A stretch of DNA of 21,385 nucleotides from a bacterium (GTDB lineage Bacteria; UBA9089; UBA9088), in assembly GCA_003498085.1 (NCBI GenBank), contig DNCM01000109.1:1-21385 (forward strand). The letters run 5' to 3'. Made by a program: the position numbers and the translations under genes. Positions 1-6,465 of this stretch are shown here, piece by piece. The notes beneath the pieces were generated by a model. The model worked only from the letters and a program-made list of their open reading frames with translations, was not told the origin of the DNA and did not search any database. The first letter of the stretch is position 1. Each line of letters begins with the position of its first letter.

Positions 1-79
1 CTTTGCCATATGAAAGTTTGAATTCCTCTAAATATTGAAACAAACCGTTTTCTTCCATTTCTATCCTATATATCGGCAT
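1..79 (-). CDS. N-terminus of an unknown protein, cut by the window edge
   Basis: Reading the minus strand from ATG at 79 gives 26 open codons to the window edge, beginning MPIYRIEMEENG. A second ATG (start MEENG) lies at 58 and has AGGA just upstream, so either could be the start. No family can be recognised from so little. It points away from tatA, so 80-239 would be a divergent intergenic region. Existence of the gene is inferred only from the open frame and its position at a strand switch. Confidence 0.35.
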   Translation of the reverse strand, partial: MPIYRIEMEENGLFQYLEEFKLSYGK

Positions 80-133
80 TTTTTCTTTTTTCTTTAATAA
101 GAAAAATGCAAATTTTTTCCTATATTGGATAAA

Positions 134-205
134 ATGGGTGTAGAAAACCTAGACAGGACTTACCTCGCAGACTTATGGAATAGGTTACAGTTTTGGCCAG
201 CTTGA
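134..205 (+). other. Possible 23-codon ORF / inverted-repeat element upstream of tatA
   Basis: An ATG at 134 opens a 23-residue frame (MGVENLDRTY...QFWPA) ending with TGA at 203-205, inside the TTGACA box of the tatA promoter. A TATATT hexamer ends 7 nt before this ATG, resembling the leaderless promoters elsewhere in the window, but I see no good -35 for it. The same stretch holds a 6-bp inverted repeat, AACCTA at 146-151 and TAGGTT at 181-186. It could be a tiny gene, a structured RNA, or part of a dispersed repeat. A frame this short is expected by chance fairly often. Confidence 0.2.
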
Positions 206-229
206 CAATTATAAATTTCAAATTATAAA
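202..229 (+). promoter_or_regulatory. Promoter of tatA (leaderless type)
   Basis: TTGACA at 202-207, 16-nt spacer, TATAAA at 224-229. The expected start of transcription is about 236-240, so the tatA ATG at 240 would be at or within a few bases of the mRNA 5' end. There is no Shine-Dalgarno. The 9-mer AATTATAAA occurs twice here (207-215 and 221-229), and a third partial copy leads into the ATG. Confidence 0.6.
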
Positions 230-239
230 CTTGTAAATT

Positions 240-452
240 ATGATAGCTGGATTAGGGCCAACAGAGCTAATCATTATACTCCTTATTGCCCTTGTTATCT
301 TCGGAGCAGGAAGGCTTGCTGGAATTGGCGGCGCTTTGGGCCAAGCAATCAAAGACTTCAGAAAAACAATCTCTGGTGCAGACGAGGAGATAAAAAAGGT
401 AGAGAAGGACATTAAAGAGATAACAGAGGTAAAAGAAGAAAAGAGTGGATGA
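240..452 (+). CDS. tatA: Twin-arginine translocase subunit TatA
   Basis: A 70-residue protein of the TatA/TatE family. TatA oligomerises in the inner membrane to form the conduit for folded proteins carrying twin-arginine signal peptides. A single N-terminal membrane helix (about residues 7-22, with GPTEL just before it) is followed by the FGAGRL hinge, an amphipathic helix with LGQAIKDFRK (about 33-42), and a charged Lys/Glu-rich tail; order and length are typical. The gene overlaps tatC and is first in the operon. No separate tatB is present, so this may be a minimal TatAC system in which TatA also does the TatB job. The start is fixed by the promoter at 202-229 and by the conserved N-terminus. 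Confidence 0.93.
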   Translation: MIAGLGPTELIIILLIALVIFGAGRLAGIGGALGQAIKDFRKTISGADEEIKKVEKDIKEITEVKEEKSG

Positions 453-1137
453 GAATAAAATGAGCTTTCTTGAGCACCTTGAAGAGCTCAGGAAAAGACT
501 CGTTATAATTCTTGTTTTTTTTACAATTGTAGCAAGTATATCTTTCTTTTTCAGTTGGCAAGCTTTCTCTTTTCTTGTAAGACCTGCTGGTGATATAGAG
601 CTTATATATCTTTCCCCCATTGAACCGTTTGTAGTTAAGCTTAAGATTGCCTTATTTTCTGGAATTATTTTTTCTTTACCTATAATCTTTTATCAAATGT
701 TTGCTTTTATCTTTCCCGCACTTAAAGAAAATGAAAAAAAAATCATTTGGATAGTCATTGCCTCCATTGTTCTTTTTCTCATGGGTTGCTTATTTTCGTT
801 TTTTGTTGTCCTTCCTTTTGCTCTAAAATGGCTATTTTCCCAAGCAGAGGGTGTTCTTTCTTCAAGTATTAGGGCAGAGTATTATATCGGATTTGTTTGC
901 TGGTTTGTCTTTATATTCGGTTTTATTTTTGAAGCACCCCTTATTGTCATTTCCCTAATTAAACTTAAAGTATGCACATATAGGGATTTAAGACTAAAAT
1001 GGCAATTTGTTTATATTGGAATTTTGATAATTTCTGCTGTCCTTACCCCTGATTGGAACCCAGTAACTATGTTTCTTATGGCAATTCCTTTGATCTTTCT
1101 TTATGAAGTAAGCCTTTTGGTTGGAAAAATATTATAA
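445..1137 (+). CDS. tatC: Sec-independent protein translocase TatC
   Basis: Multi-spanning inner-membrane receptor for twin-arginine signal peptides. The N-terminus FLEHLEELRKRL is the family hallmark. Further conserved pieces are SPIEPFVVKLK in the first periplasmic loop region, the FGFIFEAP stretch with the conserved Glu in a mid-protein helix, and LTPDWNP before the last helices. Six hydrophobic segments fit the usual topology, and 230 residues is near normal. The GTG at 445 gives the longest form, overlapping the tatA stop (450-452). An ATG at 460, 7 nt past that stop, would start exactly at MSFLEHLEELR and is an equally good choice. Neither has a clear Shine-Dalgarno, so translational coupling to tatA is likely. 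Confidence 0.93.
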   Translation: MDENKMSFLEHLEELRKRLVIILVFFTIVASISFFFSWQAFSFLVRPAGDIELIYLSPIEPFVVKLKIALFSGIIFSLPIIFYQMFAFIFPALKENEKKIIWIVIASIVLFLMGCLFSFFVVLPFALKWLFSQAEGVLSSSIRAEYYIGFVCWFVFIFGFIFEAPLIVISLIKLKVCTYRDLRLKWQFVYIGILIISAVLTPDWNPVTMFLMAIPLIFLYEVSLLVGKIL

Positions 1138-1160
1138 CAAATTTTTGTAGGAACAAAGTG

Positions 1161-2981
1161 ATGAAGAAAAAAATACGAAAAAAAGATATTGGATGGAAAT
1201 TTATTAGAGAAAAACAAAGAACAATAGTTGTTTTCTTTCTCCTTCTCCTTACTTTAGTTCTTAGACTTATCTATCTTTCCCACCTTAATGCAAACGATCC
1301 ATATTTTTATAATCCACAACCAGGAACAGATATGGCAACATACAACAATTTTGCCAAAGAGATTATAAATGGCACGTTTTCAGAAAAAGAGTCATATTAT
1401 TATGGCCCACTTTATTTTTATTTTCTTGCATTAATCTATAAAATCTTCGGAGAAAATCCTTACATTGCAAAGCTTATCCAAATGATAATTGGTGCTAGTA
1501 CAGGCTTACTTGTATATCTCATAGGAAAAAATGTATTTGGCTATACAGTTGGGATAATCTCGCTTATACTTTTTATTTTCTATGCCCCTTTCTATGTTCA
1601 TGAAGGTGTTTTCCTTATGGAATCCATTGTAACATTTTTGAATACTTTGGCTATTTTCCTTCTTTTGAGAGTAGAGAATAAACCTTCCTATAAAAACCTT
1701 GCCTTTGCTGGAATATCCATAGGTCTATCTGCCCTTTCTAGGGCAAATATTTTGCTATTTATTCTATTTATCTTAATCTGGATGCTAAAAAACTTAAAAC
1801 TTAAAGCTCAAGGTCCAAAGTTATTAAGATTTGCTTTTCTTTGCTTAATCATTCTTCTCACTATCTCTCCAGCTACCATTAGAAACTACCTTGTATCAGG
1901 CAGATTTGTCCTTATCTCAACAAATGGACCAATTCTTCTTTGGATTGGAAATAATCCTTATGCAACGGGTGAATATACTTATCCTCCTCCTGTTTATTAC
2001 GATAAAGTAACACAAAAGGTAAAAGAAAAGGGTGATAGGGTATACATAGAAGAGGTTGTTGCTTTTGCTAAAGAAGATACAAAGTCTTTCATAGGCCTTC
2101 TTTTCAGAAAACTCCTTCTTTGTTTAAGTGCTGCTGAGATTGATAATAATCTCAACTCATCAATGCAGAGAGGATATTCTTCTTTGATTTCACTTCCTAT
2201 CTTCATTGGTTTTGGACTAATTGGACCCCTTGCCTTAACAGGGCTTATTCTTTCAATGAGAAACAAAAGTGCATTTCTACTTTTTATATTTATCTTTTCT
2301 GGAATATTAGCCATTGTTATTATGCATGTTTTGGGAAGGCATAGACTATGCTTTATACCTTGCTTTCTTGTTTTTGCAGGATTTAGTTTCTGTTGGTGGT
2401 ATGAAAGGATAAAAAAAGGGGAAATAAAGCCTATCCTTTTCTCCTTAATTCTCCTTTTTTTCTCTATTGCCCTTGTTTATTCCCAAAGTATTTTGGGTAC
2501 ATTTTATCCATTTTTTAATCCCTCAGGAATACATAAAATCCTTCCCGATATGATCATTATAAAGGATAACTTTGACAACGAAAAATTAAGTAAGAGGCCT
2601 TTTGTTCTCAAAGAAAAGGCAGAGATTAAAAAGAAGCTTATCATAACAGAGGATATCGAGAAATTAAAAGAGGTTGTATTGTTGTTTGCATATCAGACGG
2701 ATACAGGAGGGACATTAGCTATCGATATAAATGGAAAAATAAGGGGTAGTTGCGGACTTGGTTCAGGAGGAAGCCTTATTCAAAATGGCTCAATAAAGTT
2801 AGATCCTGGCTATTTCAATAAAGGAGAAAACACTATAATAATTGCGGGAGAAAATGGTTCTTTCTTACTTCCCATAGACGAATCACTTACATTTGGAAGA
2901 TCTTATTTTAAAAAGCAAAATAATGAATGGGAAAAATTAAAAAAAGGAGAATTTAAAATCTATTTACAGCTAATATACTAG
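1161..2981 (+). CDS. GT-C type membrane glycosyltransferase (PMT/ArnT-like)
   Basis: A polytopic protein of 606 residues resembling the dolichyl-phosphate-mannose mannosyltransferase / ArnT superfamily (PMT_2, family 39/83-like). These enzymes move a sugar from a polyprenyl-phosphate donor to an acceptor on the outer face of the inner membrane. An N-terminal helix (about 24-41) is followed by a first loop with PGTDMATYNNFA, holding the acidic residue and tyrosine typical of the GT-C first loop, then YYYGPLYFYFLA. About ten more hydrophobic helices run to about residue 450. The last 150 residues are soluble, probably periplasmic, and unassigned. ATG at 1161 is preferred over the GTG at 1158 because AGGA lies 8 nt upstream. 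It starts 23 nt after tatC and probably shares its transcript. Donor and acceptor are unknown. Confidence 0.75.
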   Translation: MKKKIRKKDIGWKFIREKQRTIVVFFLLLLTLVLRLIYLSHLNANDPYFYNPQPGTDMATYNNFAKEIINGTFSEKESYYYGPLYFYFLALIYKIFGENPYIAKLIQMIIGASTGLLVYLIGKNVFGYTVGIISLILFIFYAPFYVHEGVFLMESIVTFLNTLAIFLLLRVENKPSYKNLAFAGISIGLSALSRANILLFILFILIWMLKNLKLKAQGPKLLRFAFLCLIILLTISPATIRNYLVSGRFVLISTNGPILLWIGNNPYATGEYTYPPPVYYDKVTQKVKEKGDRVYIEEVVAFAKEDTKSFIGLLFRKLLLCLSAAEIDNNLNSSMQRGYSSLISLPIFIGFGLIGPLALTGLILSMRNKSAFLLFIFIFSGILAIVIMHVLGRHRLCFIPCFLVFAGFSFCWWYERIKKGEIKPILFSLILLFFSIALVYSQSILGTFYPFFNPSGIHKILPDMIIIKDNFDNEKLSKRPFVLKEKAEIKKKLIITEDIEKLKEVVLLFAYQTDTGGTLAIDINGKIRGSCGLGSGGSLIQNGSIKLDPGYFNKGENTIIIAGENGSFLLPIDESLTFGRSYFKKQNNEWEKLKKGEFKIYLQLIY

Positions 2982-3739
2982 CAAATCCCCCTTTGAGAGT
3001 TTTTTATAAAATCAACAAGGTGATTGATTTCAAAAGAAGCTGGAATTTTCTCTTTTATTCTTATCAGTGCTTGAGTTGTATTTAAATGCGAACGGTACAA
3101 TAATCTATATGCATTTTTTATATCCTGCCTTATCTTCGTTGAGATACCTGCCCTTTGCAAACCAATGCTGTTTATCCCAACACAGGAGGCAGGATGACCA
3201 TCAGCAATAAAATAGGGTGGAACATCCTGAACAACCTTTGATGCACCACCGAGTATAGAGAGGCGTCCAATCCTGACAAATTGATGTATTGCCACGAAAC
3301 CAGATATTACTGCCCTATCTTCAACAACAACATGGCCAGTTAATCCTGCGAAATTCGTAATGACAACACCATCTCCAATTATACAGTCATGAGCAATATG
3401 GGCATTCGCCATGATGAAATTATTATTTCCTATTCTTGTTTCCTTTCCTTCTTGAAATGAACGGTGGACTGTTACATATTCGCGAACAGTGTTATTATCC
3501 CCGATTACAACACAAGATGAAACATTCTTCCATCCACTAACCTGCGGATCTTCTCCAATAACAGCACCAAGGTAAATATTGCAATTCTTTCCAATCCTTG
3601 CATTCTTTATAACTACATAAGGTCCTATTTTTGTTCCATCTCCAATGACAACATCATCTTCTATTATAGAATAAGGGCCAATTTCAACTCCATTCCCAAT
3701 TTGAGCATTTTTGCTAACGATTGCAGTCCCGTGAATCAT
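2978..3739 (-). CDS. lpxA: Acyl-ACP--UDP-N-acetylglucosamine O-acyltransferase LpxA
   Basis: First enzyme of lipid A synthesis: it transfers a 3-hydroxyacyl chain from acyl carrier protein to the 3-OH of UDP-GlcNAc in the cytoplasm. The first 185 or so residues are hexapeptide repeats of the left-handed beta-helix type (IGNGVEIGPY, IGDGTKIGPY and more), followed by a short helical C-terminal domain. NAHIAHDC places the catalytic His (E. coli H125) at about residue 117; GEDPQ and IGDNNTVRE also match the family. At 253 residues it is close to normal (about 260). It is last in a minus-strand operon, 2 nt after coaBC. Its stop codon interlocks with the stop of the convergent glycosyltransferase gene in one CTAG. 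Its presence implies a lipid A-bearing outer membrane. Confidence 0.95.
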   Translation of the reverse strand: MIHGTAIVSKNAQIGNGVEIGPYSIIEDDVVIGDGTKIGPYVVIKNARIGKNCNIYLGAVIGEDPQVSGWKNVSSCVVIGDNNTVREYVTVHRSFQEGKETRIGNNNFIMANAHIAHDCIIGDGVVITNFAGLTGHVVVEDRAVISGFVAIHQFVRIGRLSILGGASKVVQDVPPYFIADGHPASCVGINSIGLQRAGISTKIRQDIKNAYRLLYRSHLNTTQALIRIKEKIPASFEINHLVDFIKNSQRGIC

Positions 3740-3741
3740 TT

Positions 3742-4875
3742 TTAAACTGTGCTAAGTTTCGATATAAGCATATGGGCAAATTGCCTCTTTGAAATGCATC
3801 CAAATTCCTCAATCTTACCATCTTTATAGAGGATCGTTGGATTTATATTAGGAGAAGAAAAACTGGATAAACTGCCCACAACGATCATATCAAGATTTTT
3901 CTCTTTCATCTTGTTTTTTGCATTGTCTATCGGATTTTCTGTATCTATAGAAAAACCAACGATTATTTTATCTTTCTTTTTATGTCCGACACATTTAAGA
4001 ATATCTGGATTCCTTATAAGCCTTAAGGTAATTTCTTTATCCTTTATTTTTGATTGGCTTTTTTTCTCAGGTCTAAAGTCAGAAATAGCAGCGGTCGATA
4101 TAAAAATATCGCAATCATCAAATAGCCTGTCAATCATTTCTTTCATCTCATATGTTGTGTTTACAGAATATCTTTTTATTATAGATGGAGTTTCTATAGA
4201 TGTTGTTGTAATAATGCTTACATTAGCCCCAAATAATGCAAACTCCTCAGCTAAACAATGCCCCATAATCCCACTAGAGTTGTTTGTAATAAACCTTATT
4301 GGGTCGATATACTCCCTTGTTGCCCCTGCTGTAATTAGAATTTTCTTGCCGGACAAAGCCTTGTTTATGTCCAATATAATCTTTGCCTCTTCAAATATCT
4401 TGTTTGTATCGGTCATTCTTCCAATTCCCTCTTTATAAGATGCCAATAGACCTTTCTCTGGACCAATAAACCTTACCCCTTGAGACTTTAGTTTTTCAAT
4501 ATTTTCCTCGGTTATTGGATTTAAATACATCTCTTCATCCATAGAAGGAGCAATTAAAAGGGGTGATTTCCTTGCCAAAACAAGACTTGTTAAAAGATCG
4601 TCTGCAATACCACCCGCAATCTTTCCAATAATATCTGCTGTTGCTGGAGCAATTATGATAAGGTCATATTTTTCTTTATGCTCCAATTTAAACCCTATTT
4701 TCCATGAAACCGGATTTTGAGAAATAGTTGCTAATGTAAGAGGTGAAATAAATTTCTTTGCATTCTTTGTCATGACAACAGAAACATTTGCCCCCCCTTT
4801 TTTAAAAAGCCTTATAAGCTCACACGACTTATAGCAAGCAATACTTCCTGTTACTCCAATGATTATATTTGACAT
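3742..4875 (-). CDS. coaBC: Bifunctional CoaBC (PPC synthetase / decarboxylase), decarboxylase site altered
   Basis: Coenzyme A synthesis enzyme. The CoaB half (about 172-377) couples 4'-phosphopantothenate to cysteine using CTP; the FMN-bound CoaC half (about 1-170) decarboxylates the product. Fold and order are clear: GVTGSIACYK at the N-terminus, IAPATADIIGKIAGGIADDL, then ITAGATREYIDPIRFITNNS opening CoaB, with N198 and the KIK at 276-278 present. In CoaC, however, the PxMNxxMW-type motif reads PSMDEEMY (Asn to Asp at 113). The conserved ACGD...GRM loop reads ASYKEGIGRM (Cys to Ser at 146). The usual HIEL before the FMN loop aligns without gaps to KLEH, so the active-site His is shifted or lost (nearest is H66). 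The decarboxylase half may be weak or inactive. The start overlaps queH by 13 nt; the stop is 2 nt before lpxA. Confidence 0.9.
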   Translation of the reverse strand: MSNIIIGVTGSIACYKSCELIRLFKKGGANVSVVMTKNAKKFISPLTLATISQNPVSWKIGFKLEHKEKYDLIIIAPATADIIGKIAGGIADDLLTSLVLARKSPLLIAPSMDEEMYLNPITEENIEKLKSQGVRFIGPEKGLLASYKEGIGRMTDTNKIFEEAKIILDINKALSGKKILITAGATREYIDPIRFITNNSSGIMGHCLAEEFALFGANVSIITTTSIETPSIIKRYSVNTTYEMKEMIDRLFDDCDIFISTAAISDFRPEKKSQSKIKDKEITLRLIRNPDILKCVGHKKKDKIIVGFSIDTENPIDNAKNKMKEKNLDMIVVGSLSSFSSPNINPTILYKDGKIEEFGCISKRQFAHMLISKLSTV

Positions 4876-5405
4876 CTTGACAATGAGTACCTACATCCAC
4901 AATAATTTTGGCGATAAAGACCAAACTCCTTTGACAAATCAATACTTCTTTGTATCCCACCCTTTTTCTTAAGATCGCAATGATAAAATGGGATTCCAAT
5001 CTTTTCTTCTATTTTCGCTCCATATATTGCTATTTTTTCCGAAGGTTTTTTTGGTCCTACTGTAATGGTTGTTCCAAAGAAATTAAACCCTTCATTCTTT
5101 GCTCTTTCTGCTGTTTCCCTAAGCCTCATTGTAATACACCTTTTGCATCGCTCCCCTCCTTCTTCTGCATCCTCATAGCCTTTTACCGTCTTTTCCCATT
5201 TTTCCTGTTCGTAGGTTGGCAAGATAAAAGGGACATTATTCATTTCACAGACCTTCTTTGCATTCTCTAACCTTAATTCATATTCTTCTTCTGGATAAAT
5301 ATTTGGATTATAAAAGAATCCCGCTATCTCAAGACTTCCTTTTAGTCTTTCTATGGCAACGGTTGAACAAGGGCCACAACAGATATGAAGAAGGATTTTA
5401 TTCAA
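4863..5405 (-). CDS. queH: Epoxyqueuosine reductase QueH
   Basis: Performs the last step of queuosine synthesis on tRNA, reducing epoxyqueuosine to queuosine; QueH is the iron-sulfur, cobalamin-free replacement for QueG. The cysteine pattern is complete: HICCGPC (C9, C10, C13), ERCKRC (C87, C90) and YCGC (C169, C171). FYNPNIYPEEEY is also typical, and 180 residues is normal. The start is a TTG at 5405, because residue 2 onward (NKILLHICC) is already the conserved N-terminus and no ATG or GTG is available. The start overlaps the stop of the upstream gene by 8 nt, and the end overlaps coaBC by 13 nt, so translational coupling is likely. No other queuosine gene is in the window. Confidence 0.93.
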   Translation of the reverse strand: MNKILLHICCGPCSTVAIERLKGSLEIAGFFYNPNIYPEEEYELRLENAKKVCEMNNVPFILPTYEQEKWEKTVKGYEDAEEGGERCKRCITMRLRETAERAKNEGFNFFGTTITVGPKKPSEKIAIYGAKIEEKIGIPFYHCDLKKKGGIQRSIDLSKEFGLYRQNYCGCRYSLSRCQI

Positions 5406-5796
5406 TTATCTTTTTCTCAGCCTCATCCCTAAGCTTCATTGCTCTCTCTTGCTTTTTTTTATGTGGCGTATAGAAGCTTCTTATTGAGTAGATTCTATGG
5501 ATTATCTCATCATATGCCTCTTTTGCCTGTTTGTAATCCCCTTTCTCTTCTGCATTTTTCCCAATCTCAAAAAGCCTTTCCATGCTTTTTCTAACCCAAG
5601 GGGATCCAGGTGTATAAAAACTTATGACGGTCCCATAACAAAGGATTGCCATTGGAATATCATCCTTTTTGTAAAGTTCTTCTGCCTCCTTAAATTCCCT
5701 CCATGCCCTGTGCATTGTCTCAAGGAAGAATAGTACAATGACAACTATGGCAACCCCACTAATCGTCAAAGCCCATCTTAAAACTGGATTTTTCAT
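5398..5796 (-). CDS. Small membrane-anchored TPR-like protein, unknown function
   Basis: A 132-residue protein not recognised as a named family. One membrane helix (about 8-25) anchors it. The rest is helical and built from two similar units of about 48 residues, each ending in SFYTP (59-63 and 107-111); the second contains KGDYKQAKEAYDEII, a TPR-like helix pair. Topology is most likely N-terminus in the cytoplasm with the soluble part outside. It is the first gene of the minus-strand run into queH, coaBC and lpxA. It has a canonical Shine-Dalgarno (GGAGG, 5806-5810), unlike most genes here. Confidence 0.7.
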   Translation of the reverse strand: MKNPVLRWALTISGVAIVVIVLFFLETMHRAWREFKEAEELYKKDDIPMAILCYGTVISFYTPGSPWVRKSMERLFEIGKNAEEKGDYKQAKEAYDEIIHRIYSIRSFYTPHKKKQERAMKLRDEAEKKIIE

Positions 5797-5805
5797 ATTC
5801 CAAAA

Positions 5806-5810
5806 CCTCC
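5806..5810 (-). promoter_or_regulatory. Strong Shine-Dalgarno, GGAGG
   Basis: On the minus strand GGAGG lies 9 nt before the ATG at 5796. It is one of only two textbook ribosome-binding sites in the window (the other is at 11586-11591), which shows the organism uses SD-led initiation alongside the SD-less starts. Confidence 0.75.
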
Positions 5811-5829
5811 GTTCAAAATTTTTTCTTTT

Positions 5830-5858
5830 AATATAATATAAACATTTTTATTTTGCAA
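5830..5858 (-). promoter_or_regulatory. Promoter of the 5796-2978 operon
   Basis: On the minus strand, TTGCAA (5858-5853), 17-nt spacer, TATATT (5835-5830). Transcription would start near 5823, giving a leader of about 27 nt that carries the GGAGG. The -35 box lies in the last codons of the oxidoreductase gene, which ends at 5848. Confidence 0.55.
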
Positions 5859-6393
5859 GCATTTTTCCTAAATTATACGCATCTTTTAAAAAAGAAGGGT
5901 ATTTCTTAATCTCTTGCTTCTTTTCAACACCCCTTACAAAAAGGCTATTTACATATCTAACGCCAATTGCCTTAAAAAAGTATTTTATCGTTAGCCCTAT
6001 TCCATCAAAAAGATCTTTACTATGCGTTGCACCAACACCAATAAATGCGCCTTTTCTTTTAGAGATCGGCAATTTTCTTACCCACAATGCCTGACATCTA
6101 TCAATGAGGGCTTTAAGGCTACTCGGAAGACCATAGAAAAATATAGGGGAACTTATTATAATTACATCTTTTGTAAGAAGTTTTGGATATATCAAGTTCA
6201 TATCATCATTTATAGTGCAGATTCCATCTTTAAAACATTCCTCATCTCCATTGCAGGGCAATATGTTTAACATGCTTACTATAAACTTTTCAACTTCACA
6301 ACCTTCTTCTTCTGCACCTCTCAACGCCTCATCAAGAAGAATGCTACTATTTCCTTCTCTCCTTGGACTTCCCATAATCCCCAAAACCTTCAT
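5848..6393 (-). CDS. Flavodoxin-fold NAD(P)H-dependent FMN reductase / iron-sulfur flavoprotein-like
   Basis: A 181-residue protein of the NADPH-dependent FMN reductase family. It opens with MKVLGIMGSPRREGNSS, the strand plus phosphate-binding loop for FMN. A cysteine segment, PCNGDEECFKDGIC (C48, C54, C60), leads into NDDMN, as in multimeric flavodoxin WrbA-like and iron-sulfur flavoprotein relatives; SSPIFFYGLPSSLKALIDRC is the conserved flavin-side segment. The physiological partner is unknown. I start it at ATG 6393; the frame runs upstream to an ATG at 6435, but those 14 residues lie outside the conserved domain and in the promoter region shared with uvrB. A weak AAGACA/TATCAT pair would place transcription near 6393. 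Confidence 0.82.
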   Translation of the reverse strand: MKVLGIMGSPRREGNSSILLDEALRGAEEEGCEVEKFIVSMLNILPCNGDEECFKDGICTINDDMNLIYPKLLTKDVIIISSPIFFYGLPSSLKALIDRCQALWVRKLPISKRKGAFIGVGATHSKDLFDGIGLTIKYFFKAIGVRYVNSLFVRGVEKKQEIKKYPSFLKDAYNLGKMLAK

Positions 6394-6427
6394 TTTAAAA
6401 TGATATTTTATCTCATTACATATTGTC

Positions 6428-6457
6428 TTTACCACTTTTTTGGGTTTTTGATATAAT
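6428..6457 (+). promoter_or_regulatory. Promoter of uvrB (leaderless type)
   Basis: Perfect TATAAT at 6452-6457, with a weak TTTACC at 6428-6433 at 18-nt spacing. Transcription is expected at about 6464-6466, so the GTG at 6466 would lie at the 5' end of the mRNA. No Shine-Dalgarno is present. I see no LexA-type box, but the operator in this lineage is unknown. Confidence 0.5.
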
Positions 6458-6465
6458 TAATTTTA

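Noticed and set aside
3911..4438. Long plus-strand frame opposite coaBC
   Set aside because: Shadow of the coaBC codons; no family features, no promoter or ribosome-binding site.
6394..6435. Longer start for the flavodoxin-like oxidoreductase
   Set aside because: Adds 14 residues before the conserved MKVLGIMGSPR start and overlaps the divergent promoter region.
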